From Anaerosomatales bacterium (lineage in GTDB: Bacteria > Actinomycetota > Coriobacteriia > Anaerosomatales > Anaerosomataceae), in contig JASEEU010000002.1 in NCBI GenBank assembly GCA_030019445.1, positions 62,995 to 126,994 on the forward strand: DNA of 64,000 bases, written 5' to 3'. The translations under genes were made by a program, and so were the position numbers. Positions 56,888 to 64,000 of the stretch are shown one piece after another (the first letter of the stretch is position 1; each line of letters begins with the position of its first letter). The notes under the pieces are model-generated. The model was not told the DNA's origin. It saw nothing but the letters and a program-made list of their open reading frames with translations, and searched no databases.

Positions 56888-58857
56888 GCCGGAAGACCAC
56901 GAGCGAGCCTCCCCGCCGCGGACCGGGCGGCGGACCCGGGTTCGGCCCGGGACATGCGATGATGGCCGGGTCAGGTGCGAAGCCGAAGGACTTCAAGGCG
57001 TCGTTCAGGCGGCTGGCGAGCTACTTCCGAGACGACGTGCCGGTGCTCATCGTCATCCTGCTTCTCGGCATCGCGAGCGTCGCGTTCACGGTCGTCGGCC
57101 CCAAGCTGCTCGGCAATGCGACCCAGCGCGTCTTCGAGGGCGTGGTCGGTCAGCAGTTTCCCGAGGGCGTGAGCAAAGCACAGGCGGTGGAGGGCCTGCG
57201 CGCGGCGGGTGAGGACGAGATCGCGGACATGCTGGCGAGCATGGACGTCGAGCCGGGCCAGGGCGTCGACTTCGCCGAGGTGCGCAGCATCCTCGCGCTC
57301 GTGGCGGCGGTGTACGCGCTGAGCGCGCTCTTCGGCTGGCTGCAGCAGTGGCTCATGGCCGGCGTCGCCATGCGCAGCATCTACCAGCTGCGGCGGCAGG
57401 TGGACGAGAAGCTTGCGCGGCTCCCGCTCAGCTACTACGACAGCCAGCCACGCGGCGACATCCTCTCGCGCGTGACCAACGACATCGACAACATCTCGCA
57501 GACGCTGCAGCAGAGCCTCATCCAGGTCGTGACGGCCCTGCTGACCATCATCGGCACGCTCGGCATCATGTTCTGGCTGAGCCCGCTGCTTGCGGTCATC
57601 TCCGTCGTCACGATACCGGTCTCGATGGTCGTGACCGTGATGATCGCCAAGCGCTCGCAGAAGCAGTTCGCGGCGCAGTGGGCGCACACCGGCGAGCTCA
57701 ACGGGCACGTGGAGGAGATGTTCACCGGTCACGACGTGGTGAAGGTCTTCGGCCGCCAGCAGGAGGCGATCCGCGTGTTCGAGGAGCACAACGAGCGGGT
57801 CTACGAGGCGAGCTTCAAGGCGCAGTTCATCTCGGGCCTCATCCGTCCGGCGATGATGTTCATCAACAACCTCAACTATGTCGCGATCGCCATCATCGGC
57901 GGCGTGGGCATCACGCGCGGCACGATCTCGCTTGGCGACGTCCAGGCGTTCATCCAGTACTCGCGCCAGTTCACGCAGCCCATCGCGCAGACGGCGAGCA
58001 TCGCGAACGTGCTCCAGTCAACGATCGCGTCTGCCGAGCGGGTCTTCGAGCTGCTCGATGAGGACGAGGAGCTGCCCGAGGCCGAGAAGCCCGCGCGGCT
58101 CGAGCACGTCAACGGCCACATCCGGATCGAGGACCTCTCGTTCCGCTACGAGCCGGAGACGCCGCTCATCGAGGACCTCAGCCTCGATGCGCGTCCCGGC
58201 AGCACGGTGGCGATCGTCGGCCCGACCGGGGCGGGCAAGACCACGCTCGTGAACCTGCTCATGCGCTTCTACGAGATCGACGGCGGCCGCATCAGCATCG
58301 ACGGCACCGACATCCGGGACGTCGCGCGCGCCGACCTGCGCCGGACGTTCGGCATGGTGCTCCAGGACACGTGGCTGTTCGAAGGCACCATGCGCGACAA
58401 CATCGCGTACGGTCGCGAGGGCGCCACCGAGGAGGAGATCGTCTCGGCGGCCCGGGCCGCGCGTGTCGACCACTTCGTGCGAACGCTGCCCGACGGCTAC
58501 GACACCGTCCTTGGCGACGAGGCGCTCAACGTGTCGCAGGGCGAGCGCCAGCTCCTGACCATCGCGCGCGCGTTCCTGGCCGACCCCGAGGTCCTGATCC
58601 TCGACGAGGCGACCTCCTCGGTGGACACGCGCACGGAGGTGCTGATCCAGGAGGCCATGGCCGAGCTGATGGAGGGTCGCACGAGCTTCGTCATCGCCCA
58701 CCGTCTCTCGACCATCCGTAACGCCGAGACGATCATCGTCATGGACCATGGTCGTATCATCGAACAGGGGAACCACGCCGAGCTCATGGCACGACGCGGT
58801 TTCTACCATGACCTGTACAACAGCCAGTTCGTCGCGGCGTACGATGAGGCGTCATAG
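56884..58857 (+). CDS. ABC exporter half-transporter 2 (catalytic Glu present)
   Basis: The 657-residue partner has a Gly/Pro-rich N-terminus (10-30), six membrane helices, with an extra periplasmic-side insertion near 85-140 (helical, acidic), and an ATPase domain (about 415-655). Walker A is GPTGAGKTT and Walker B is VLILDEATSSVDTRT with the catalytic Glu. The signature is NVSQGERQLLTIARAF, deviating from LSGGQ as is usual for the partner of a degenerate subunit. It pairs with the product of the preceding gene as a multidrug or lipid exporter. Confidence 0.92.
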   Translation: MSRKTTSEPPRRGPGGGPGFGPGHAMMAGSGAKPKDFKASFRRLASYFRDDVPVLIVILLLGIASVAFTVVGPKLLGNATQRVFEGVVGQQFPEGVSKAQAVEGLRAAGEDEIADMLASMDVEPGQGVDFAEVRSILALVAAVYALSALFGWLQQWLMAGVAMRSIYQLRRQVDEKLARLPLSYYDSQPRGDILSRVTNDIDNISQTLQQSLIQVVTALLTIIGTLGIMFWLSPLLAVISVVTIPVSMVVTVMIAKRSQKQFAAQWAHTGELNGHVEEMFTGHDVVKVFGRQQEAIRVFEEHNERVYEASFKAQFISGLIRPAMMFINNLNYVAIAIIGGVGITRGTISLGDVQAFIQYSRQFTQPIAQTASIANVLQSTIASAERVFELLDEDEELPEAEKPARLEHVNGHIRIEDLSFRYEPETPLIEDLSLDARPGSTVAIVGPTGAGKTTLVNLLMRFYEIDGGRISIDGTDIRDVARADLRRTFGMVLQDTWLFEGTMRDNIAYGREGATEEEIVSAARAARVDHFVRTLPDGYDTVLGDEALNVSQGERQLLTIARAFLADPEVLILDEATSSVDTRTEVLIQEAMAELMEGRTSFVIAHRLSTIRNAETIIVMDHGRIIEQGNHAELMARRGFYHDLYNSQFVAAYDEAS

Positions 58858-58866
58858 GAGCTGAGC

Positions 58867-59946
58867 ATGCCGAACGGGGGAGGTCGGCGCACACCGACCG
58901 CCGAGCAGGGCGCTGACGCGTCTGCGGCGGTCGGCCGCGTGCGCAGAGCGGCGAGCATCGGCCTCGCGGTCGTCGTCGTGCTCGCGGCGCTCTCCCTCGT
59001 GCTGCTGTCGCGCGGCGAGGGCGTCGGCGAGGCGCTCGTCTCGGCGCACTGGTGGGGCGTTGCCGGAGCGCTCGCGCTCGCGGGACTCAGCATGCTGGCC
59101 GAGGGATGCGTGCTTGCGGCGTTGCATGGCGATCTCGCACCGCGCTCGATCGTGCGCATGGCGCGCGCGTACCTGTCCGGCGGCTTCGTGGGTTCCGTCA
59201 CGCCCTATGCGGCCGGGGGTGCCCCTGCGTGGACGTGGGCGCTCACGCGTGAAGGCATCCGCGTAGGCGAAGCCGCGGGCCTCGTTGCCGGTCGGACGAT
59301 GGTGACGACCGCCTTCCTGGCCGCCATGGCCGCTGTCGCCACCGTCGCGGCTCCGGGTATCGCCGGTGCGCCCAGGGCGATCGCGCTCTCGGCGCTCTTC
59401 CCGCTCGGGCTCCTCATCGCGCTCGTGGTCATCGCCCGCAAGCCCGAAGCCGCAGGCGCGCGCGTTGCCGGCGCGCTGCGGTGGCTCGGACGCAGGATGG
59501 ATGTCGAGCGTCTTGCGCACGCCGCGGACGACGCGGCCGAGGAGATCGAGCACTTCGCCGGAGCGCTCCGGGGCCTCGGGAAGCGGCCGCTCGCGCTTCT
59601 CGGCGCGTTCGGCGCGCTGACCGTCGCACGCTTCTGCCAGTTGCTCGCGATACCGCTGCTCCTTGCCGCCCTGGGCCACCCCCTCGATCTCGGTGAGGCG
59701 CTCGTCGGCGCGATCGTCGTATGGGTGGGCGCGGCCATCACGCCCGCCCCGAGCGGCGAGGGCGTCGCCCAGGCCGTCATCGTCGGCGTGTTCGGCAGGC
59801 TCGCCGGCGCTGATGCCGCGGCCGCTGCGGCGCTTGCGTGGCGCGCCACGGTGTACTACCCGATCTACCTTGTGGGCGGGCTCTTCTTCGCCCGTCTCGT
59901 GAAGGGTCTGTCAGGCTCCCGGGTGTCGTCGGTGGCGGACTTGTAG
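58867..59946 (+). CDS. Flippase-like integral membrane protein (LPG synthase TM/UPF0104 family)
   Basis: The 359-residue protein has about eight helices and the family marks ARAYLSGGFVGSVTPYAAGGAPAWTWALTREGI and TPAPSGEGVAQAVIVGVFG, both typical of the AglD/MprF membrane domain. Such domains move lipids or lipid-linked precursors across the membrane. There is no aminoacyl-transferase domain. It starts nine bases after the ABC exporter and is probably cotranscribed. The following 184 bases carry only a GC-rich hairpin (GCCGCCG/CGGCGGC) before the next gene. Confidence 0.85.
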   Translation: MPNGGGRRTPTAEQGADASAAVGRVRRAASIGLAVVVVLAALSLVLLSRGEGVGEALVSAHWWGVAGALALAGLSMLAEGCVLAALHGDLAPRSIVRMARAYLSGGFVGSVTPYAAGGAPAWTWALTREGIRVGEAAGLVAGRTMVTTAFLAAMAAVATVAAPGIAGAPRAIALSALFPLGLLIALVVIARKPEAAGARVAGALRWLGRRMDVERLAHAADDAAEEIEHFAGALRGLGKRPLALLGAFGALTVARFCQLLAIPLLLAALGHPLDLGEALVGAIVVWVGAAITPAPSGEGVAQAVIVGVFGRLAGADAAAAAALAWRATVYYPIYLVGGLFFARLVKGLSGSRVSSVADL

Positions 59947-60130
59947 CGCTTCGACGCATTGGCTCCGCGGCGCGCGGCGATGAGGGGTATCATCAGAAGC
60001 GTCCAGTCCCCGTAAGGCTCGTCCGAACACCGTGCTCACGCCACGCGCTGCTCGCGCGACACGGCCACCTGCAAGAGGGGTCCGATGAGGGGCCGCCGAC
60101 GGCGGCGGCATGACTGCGGAGGTGAGGGGC

Positions 60131-60568
60131 GTGGCTGACAGCCAGCGCGTGGACGTGCTGCGGAATCTCGTGGCGAAGTACCTGGACGAGATCGGGCTGC
60201 AGTACCTGAAGGATCAGAACAACAACTTCCTGGTACCCTTCGGCGAGGGCGTCCGGCTCCATCTGGTACCCAAGGAGCTGGGCGACGATATGACGGTCAT
60301 CCAGATCATCGCTCCGACGAACGTCGGGCTGAACGTCACGGGCGAGCTTGCGATGTTCATCGCGACGGAGAACGCAAAGTTCATCTTCGGCCGGCTCGCG
60401 CTCTATCCCAACGAGCACGCGGTCGGGTTCGAGGAGTCGCTCCTGGGGGATTTCCTCAATCGCGCGGAACTCGAGGTCGCCATCGGCGTCGCGGCCTCCA
60501 TGGCCAACAAGTACGACGACGAGATCATGCAGCGCTTCGGCGGGCAGAAGGCGGGTCCCGGGATCTAG
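60131..60568 (+). CDS. YbjN-like T3SS-chaperone-fold protein
   Basis: The 145-residue protein has an alternating helix-strand pattern (LRNLVAKYLDEIGLQYLKD, NNNFLVPFGEGVRLHLVP, MTVIQIIAPTNVGLN) that resembles the YbjN/type III chaperone-like fold. Such proteins act as chaperones or regulators, and the Clp ATPase gene 28 bases downstream makes an adaptor role attractive but unproven. GTG 60131 follows GGAGGTGAGG, which is much better than the site for the ATG at 60110. Confidence 0.6.
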   Translation: MADSQRVDVLRNLVAKYLDEIGLQYLKDQNNNFLVPFGEGVRLHLVPKELGDDMTVIQIIAPTNVGLNVTGELAMFIATENAKFIFGRLALYPNEHAVGFEESLLGDFLNRAELEVAIGVAASMANKYDDEIMQRFGGQKAGPGI

Positions 60569-60595
60569 ACCGCCACGGGAGGGGAGGGAGCGCCG

Positions 60596-62965
60596 ATGCT
60601 CGACAACCTGGGCGACTCCGGCCAGCTCGTCGTGCACCACGCGGACTCGATATCCGCGGGCATGGGGCATGATCGCATCGGCGTGGAGCACGTGTTCCTC
60701 GGCGTGCTCGAGCTCGAGGACCTCGGCATCCAGCGGTGTTTCATCAGCGCCGGGGTCGACGTGGGCGCGCTTGCGTCCGAGGTGCGCACACGGGCGCGGC
60801 CCGCAGGCGGCACGCGCACCGGCCAGGCGCTCTTCACTCCCGAGGCGGAGAGCATGCTGGGCGAGGCATCGAGCTGGGCTTCATCGCTCGGCAGCCAGAG
60901 CGTAGAGGCGCCGCACCTGCTGCTCGCCGCCCTGCTCGACGCGGACGCCATACCCGCGCAGACGCTGGCCGACCAGAAGATCGACGTCGACGCGTTGGCG
61001 GGCGCGCTCAAGGAGCTCGCCCGGTCGGGATGGGACGCCACACGCTACGCCGAGCGGAAAGCTGCCGAGCAGACAGACGTCCAGCAGCAGGCGGGCACGC
61101 CCAGGGCGGCCGTCGACACGCTCGGCCGTGACCTCACGGCGATGGCGCGCTCGGGCGAGCTGCATCCCGTCATCGGCCGCGAGTGCGAGATGCTCGAGCT
61201 CATCGGCCACCTCACCGGCAGCAAGACTCCCAACGCGATGATCCTGGGCGAGGCCGGCGTGGGCAAGACCGCGCTCGTGCACGGTCTTGCTGTGGAGATC
61301 GCCGAGGGGGACGTGCCTCCCGAACTGCGAGACGTGACCATCAAGACGATCGAGATCGGGGCTCTGGTCGCGGGCACGATGTACCGCGGGCAGTTCGAGG
61401 AGCGGCTGAAGTCGCTCATCGACGCCGCCGAGTCCGATCCGAACCTCATCCTGTTCATCGACGAGATCCACATGCTCGCAGGTGCGGGTGCGGCCGGCGG
61501 CGGCGACGCCGTCGACGCCGCCAACATACTGAAGCAGCCGCTCGCGGAGGGCCGGATGCGGGTGATCGGCGCCACGACGCAAGACGAGTACAACCGCTTC
61601 CTCCAGAAGGACCCTGCGCTGTGGCGCCGCTTCGGCATCGTGACCCTGCCAGAGCCGTCACGCGACGACAGCATCGAGATCCTCTACGGTCTGCGCGATC
61701 GCTATCAGCAGTTCCACGGCGTGCAGATCCTGGATGATGCGCTCGTGAGCGCGGTCGACCTCTCGGTGCGCTACATGACGGACCGGCGGTTGCCGGACAA
61801 GGCCATCACGGTGCTCGACAAGGCGTGCTCCCAGAAACGGCTGCGCGCGTTCTACGGGTACACGGACCTCGGCGAGATGTCGCGCGAGGAGCGGCGTGCG
61901 CTGTTCGAAGGCAAGCGAGAGCAGGCGGCCGCACCCGACACGCTCATCATCGACCCTGAGGACGTGTGCCTCACGGTCTCGATGATGACCAACGTCCCCG
62001 TCGGCCGCCTGCGCGCCGGAGAGATGGACCGCCTGCTCGAGCTCGAGGACCGCATGCGGCAGCGCGTCATCGGTCAGGATGAGGCGGTGGCCGAGGTGGC
62101 GCAGGCGATCCGCGTCTCCCGCGCGGGCACCGGGCGCCCCGACGCGCCCATCGGCTGCTTCCTGTTCCTCGGCCCCACCGGCACCGGCAAGACCGAGCTC
62201 GCCAAGACGGTCACGGAGGTCCTCTTCGACGACGAGCACAAGATGGTGCGCATCGACATGAACGGCTGCATCGGCGAGTGGGCGGTGTCCCGCCTCATCG
62301 GTTCGGCGCCCGGCTATGTGGACTCCGAGCGCGGCGGGGTCCTCTCGGAAGGCATCCGCCGCAACCCGTACACCGTCGTGCTGCTCGACGAGGTCGAGAA
62401 GGCCGACGCCAAAGTGCACGAACTGCTCCTCACGATCATGGACGAGGGCACGCTCACCGACGGCCTCGGTCGCGTGATCGACTGCCGCAACACGGTCATC
62501 ATCATGACGTCCAACGTCGGGTCGGCGCAGATCCAGGGCGCCGAGAGCGACTTCGGCTTCAAGACGCGGGGCGAGGCGGCAGAGCTCACGCAGCGCGACG
62601 TGCGGACGGCCGTGCAGCGGGAGCTCGGCCGCTACTTCGCGCCGGAGTTCCTCAACCGCTTCGATGCGATCGTGTTCTTCAATCCGCTCTCGCGCGAGGT
62701 GCTCCGCCTGATAGCCGAGAAGATGCTCGCGCGGCTCCCCGTGCGCGTCACCGCGACACCCGAGGCGATCGAACTGCTCGTCGACGCCGGCTACGAACCC
62801 ACGCTCGGCGCCCGGCCGCTCCGTCGCGCGGTGCAGAACCTCGTGGTCAAGCCCGTGACGGACATGATCGTACGCCAGCAGATCGCCCGCGGCACGCCGG
62901 TGGCGATCGACGTCGCCAAGGGCGAGCTCACGTTCACCGCCATGGCTGAGAAGGACGCGGGATAG
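60596..62965 (+). CDS. ClpA/ClpC-like AAA+ unfoldase, divergent
   Basis: The 789-residue protein has a Clp N-domain (1-145), AAA1 (Walker A GEAGVGKT 218-225; Walker B LFIDEIH 286-292; pore MYRGQFE) and AAA2 (Walker A GPTGTGKT 526-533; Walker B LLDEVEK 596-602), then the C-terminal D2-small domain. No middle coiled-coil domain is present; the linker between the rings is about 40 residues. A ClpP-docking-like FGF lies at 653-655. The second pore loop reads GYVD instead of GYVG, and RIDMNGCIGEW replaces RIDMSEY. It probably works with ClpP, or alone as an unfoldase, with the YbjN-like protein upstream. Confidence 0.87.
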   Translation: MLDNLGDSGQLVVHHADSISAGMGHDRIGVEHVFLGVLELEDLGIQRCFISAGVDVGALASEVRTRARPAGGTRTGQALFTPEAESMLGEASSWASSLGSQSVEAPHLLLAALLDADAIPAQTLADQKIDVDALAGALKELARSGWDATRYAERKAAEQTDVQQQAGTPRAAVDTLGRDLTAMARSGELHPVIGRECEMLELIGHLTGSKTPNAMILGEAGVGKTALVHGLAVEIAEGDVPPELRDVTIKTIEIGALVAGTMYRGQFEERLKSLIDAAESDPNLILFIDEIHMLAGAGAAGGGDAVDAANILKQPLAEGRMRVIGATTQDEYNRFLQKDPALWRRFGIVTLPEPSRDDSIEILYGLRDRYQQFHGVQILDDALVSAVDLSVRYMTDRRLPDKAITVLDKACSQKRLRAFYGYTDLGEMSREERRALFEGKREQAAAPDTLIIDPEDVCLTVSMMTNVPVGRLRAGEMDRLLELEDRMRQRVIGQDEAVAEVAQAIRVSRAGTGRPDAPIGCFLFLGPTGTGKTELAKTVTEVLFDDEHKMVRIDMNGCIGEWAVSRLIGSAPGYVDSERGGVLSEGIRRNPYTVVLLDEVEKADAKVHELLLTIMDEGTLTDGLGRVIDCRNTVIIMTSNVGSAQIQGAESDFGFKTRGEAAELTQRDVRTAVQRELGRYFAPEFLNRFDAIVFFNPLSREVLRLIAEKMLARLPVRVTATPEAIELLVDAGYEPTLGARPLRRAVQNLVVKPVTDMIVRQQIARGTPVAIDVAKGELTFTAMAEKDAG

Positions 62966-63010
62966 CCGTACGGCCTGCCTTCGAGGTTATCCGGGGGCGA
63001 CGTCCGTCGG

Positions 63011-63040
63011 AGCAGTTTGTTCACCGCGTAACGAACTGCT
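63011..63040 (+). promoter_or_regulatory. Inverted repeat upstream of the multiheme cytochrome
   Basis: AGCAGTTTGTT (63011-63021) and AACGAACTGCT (63030-63040) are reverse complements at 10 of 11 positions (the odd pair is G-U in RNA) around an 8-base spacer. It lies between the clp stop codon and the cytochrome start, about 80 bases before the latter. It could be a repressor operator or a transcription attenuator; no T-run follows. Confidence 0.5.
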
Positions 63041-63119
63041 ACCATCCGTGTGGACACTGAGTGGAGCCGATCTCACACCGGTCGTGGCTCCATGATCCCT
63101 TTCGGACGGGCGGGACTGG

Positions 63120-64000
63120 TTGCGAATCGTGGTCTCCCGACGGACGCGCGTCCCTGGGGTGTCGTTGGCCGTTGCGGTCGCCGCCACCCTCTTCGCCGGC
63201 GCGTCCACACTGTTCGCGGCAGGACCGGCCAGCCCTCAGGCGACCGCCATCACTTCGCTGAGCGCGCGTGTCTCGCAGGGCTCCGCGGTGCGCGTCACGT
63301 GGGTGCTCGCGGGTGCGGAGCCCGGTCTGTTCGAGCTGCACCGCTCGGCTTGGCCCATGGATCCCGGGGACGTGGACGCTTCGACGCTCGTGACCGTGGC
63401 CCCCGCCGGTACGAGAGCGCTGACGGTCGCTTCCGACGCAGCCGAGGTAGACGGCGGTTTCCAGGAGTACTACACGATACGGTGGGTCACTGGCGAAGAC
63501 TCAGGACTCTCTCGCAGCATGAGCCCGAACCCGCACGGGGCGGCGCTCGCTGATACCGTGCGCTCCTGCGAGGTGTGTCACGGAGCGCACGGGGCACCCG
63601 GCGGTGCGAGCGCTCTCGGGGCCGCGGGTACAGGGACGTGCTACGGCTGCCACGGAGCGACGGAAGGGACGCGCGCCCACGGCGCTGGGGCGACCGCCGA
63701 CGTGCAGGCTGCCTTCTACGACGAGACATCGACCCCGTTGCCTGAGGGAGGTTCTCGGCACCGGACCGCCTTCATGGTGGCGAACGGCGGTGAGTGTACG
63801 GCGTGTCATACGCCACACCGCCGACCGTACGCGGGTGTCACAGAGCCCGGCTTCCCCCGACTGCTACGGACGCGCGATTCGGGCGGCGGGGACTGGGTGT
63901 TCGGTACGGACGCCGTCCCTCTGGGCAACGAGCTCTGCTTCGGTTGTCACGGGGCCGACGACGCGCTCATGGCCGATACGGGCGGACCCGGGGCGCACGT
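63120..64000 (+). CDS. Multiheme c-type cytochrome (3' end beyond the window)
   Basis: The frame is open to the window edge and encodes at least 293 residues. An arginine-containing N-terminus and a hydrophobic stretch (about 14-33, VSLAVAVAATLFAGASTLFA) form a signal peptide. After a beta-rich region (about 40-130), four CxxCH heme motifs appear: CEVCH (150-154), CYGCH, CTACH and CFGCH, some spaced with extra His that may serve as axial ligands. It is exported and probably carries electrons across or beyond the membrane. The start is uncertain: TTG 63120 is proposed, with GTG 63129 as an alternative. Confidence 0.82.
   Translation, partial: MRIVVSRRTRVPGVSLAVAVAATLFAGASTLFAAGPASPQATAITSLSARVSQGSAVRVTWVLAGAEPGLFELHRSAWPMDPGDVDASTLVTVAPAGTRALTVASDAAEVDGGFQEYYTIRWVTGEDSGLSRSMSPNPHGAALADTVRSCEVCHGAHGAPGGASALGAAGTGTCYGCHGATEGTRAHGAGATADVQAAFYDETSTPLPEGGSRHRTAFMVANGGECTACHTPHRRPYAGVTEPGFPRLLRTRDSGGGDWVFGTDAVPLGNELCFGCHGADDALMADTGGPGAH

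Noticed and set aside
1-64000. CRISPR arrays, insertion sequences or prophage genes
   Set aside because: No regularly spaced repeats, transposase motifs, integrase or phage structural genes were found on either strand.

Overview
The window is very GC-rich, with start codons and ribosome-binding sites typical of high-GC Gram-positive bacteria. Its gene content suggests an anaerobic or micro-oxic actinobacterium, plausibly a Coriobacteriia-like lineage. The pointers are a double-cubane cluster protein with its activator ATPase, LarBC nickel-pincer genes, an Mbh/Mrp-type antiporter operon, a multiheme c-type cytochrome and several c-di-GMP-type signalling genes. This placement is inference from gene content; no rRNA or other phylogenetic marker is present beyond serS.

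Layout. 1-12.3 kb is core and metabolic: a cut-off secreted BNR-type protein, a MutY-like glycosylase without an Fe-S cluster, larC-larB, a GAF/GGDEF diguanylate cyclase coupled to pheA, the cluster protein with its activator, a PHP phosphoesterase, an archaeal-type phosphoglycerate mutase, a methyltransferase and a PP-loop-like protein. 12.4-17.1 kb is an accessory defence block: two vapBC modules, each with a clear inverted-repeat operator, then a Sau3AI-type restriction-modification set with a vsr gene. 17.2-20.6 kb has an AlkA-like glycosylase, serS and small proteins. 20.8-27.7 kb is one tightly overlapping nine-gene operon in the order of the archaeal mbhA-H cation antiporter module, carrying two further NuoL/N-like subunits and no hydrogenase genes. 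It is followed by a fused glucose-6-phosphate dehydrogenase/6-phosphogluconate dehydrogenase gene.

30.1-33.1 kb holds two paralogous four-cysteine miniproteins, a PEGA/beta-propeller membrane protein and a LOG-like nucleotide-binding protein. 33.1-40.8 kb carries tRNA-Arg(ACG) and four tRNA-Ser genes (GCT, TGA, GGA, CGA), interleaved with tadA, a DUF2207 protein, a histidine-kinase cluster and a receiver-GGDEF protein. A 66-nt diverged copy of the 3' part of tRNA-Ser(CGA) lies 1.5 kb downstream of that gene, beyond a flavin disulfide reductase gene, and looks like an old integration scar.

44.5-64 kb contains a KefB-like antiporter, a GluABCD-type amino-acid ABC transporter, DegV, a coiled-coil/RlpA-like wall protein, a TetR-controlled ABC exporter whose permease is an internal duplication, a MarR-controlled heterodimeric ABC exporter, a flippase-like membrane protein, a YbjN-like protein with a divergent Clp ATPase, and the 5' part of a multiheme cytochrome gene cut by the window end. 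No transposase, integrase, rRNA or CRISPR array is visible, and no gene-free stretch exceeds 300 bases.
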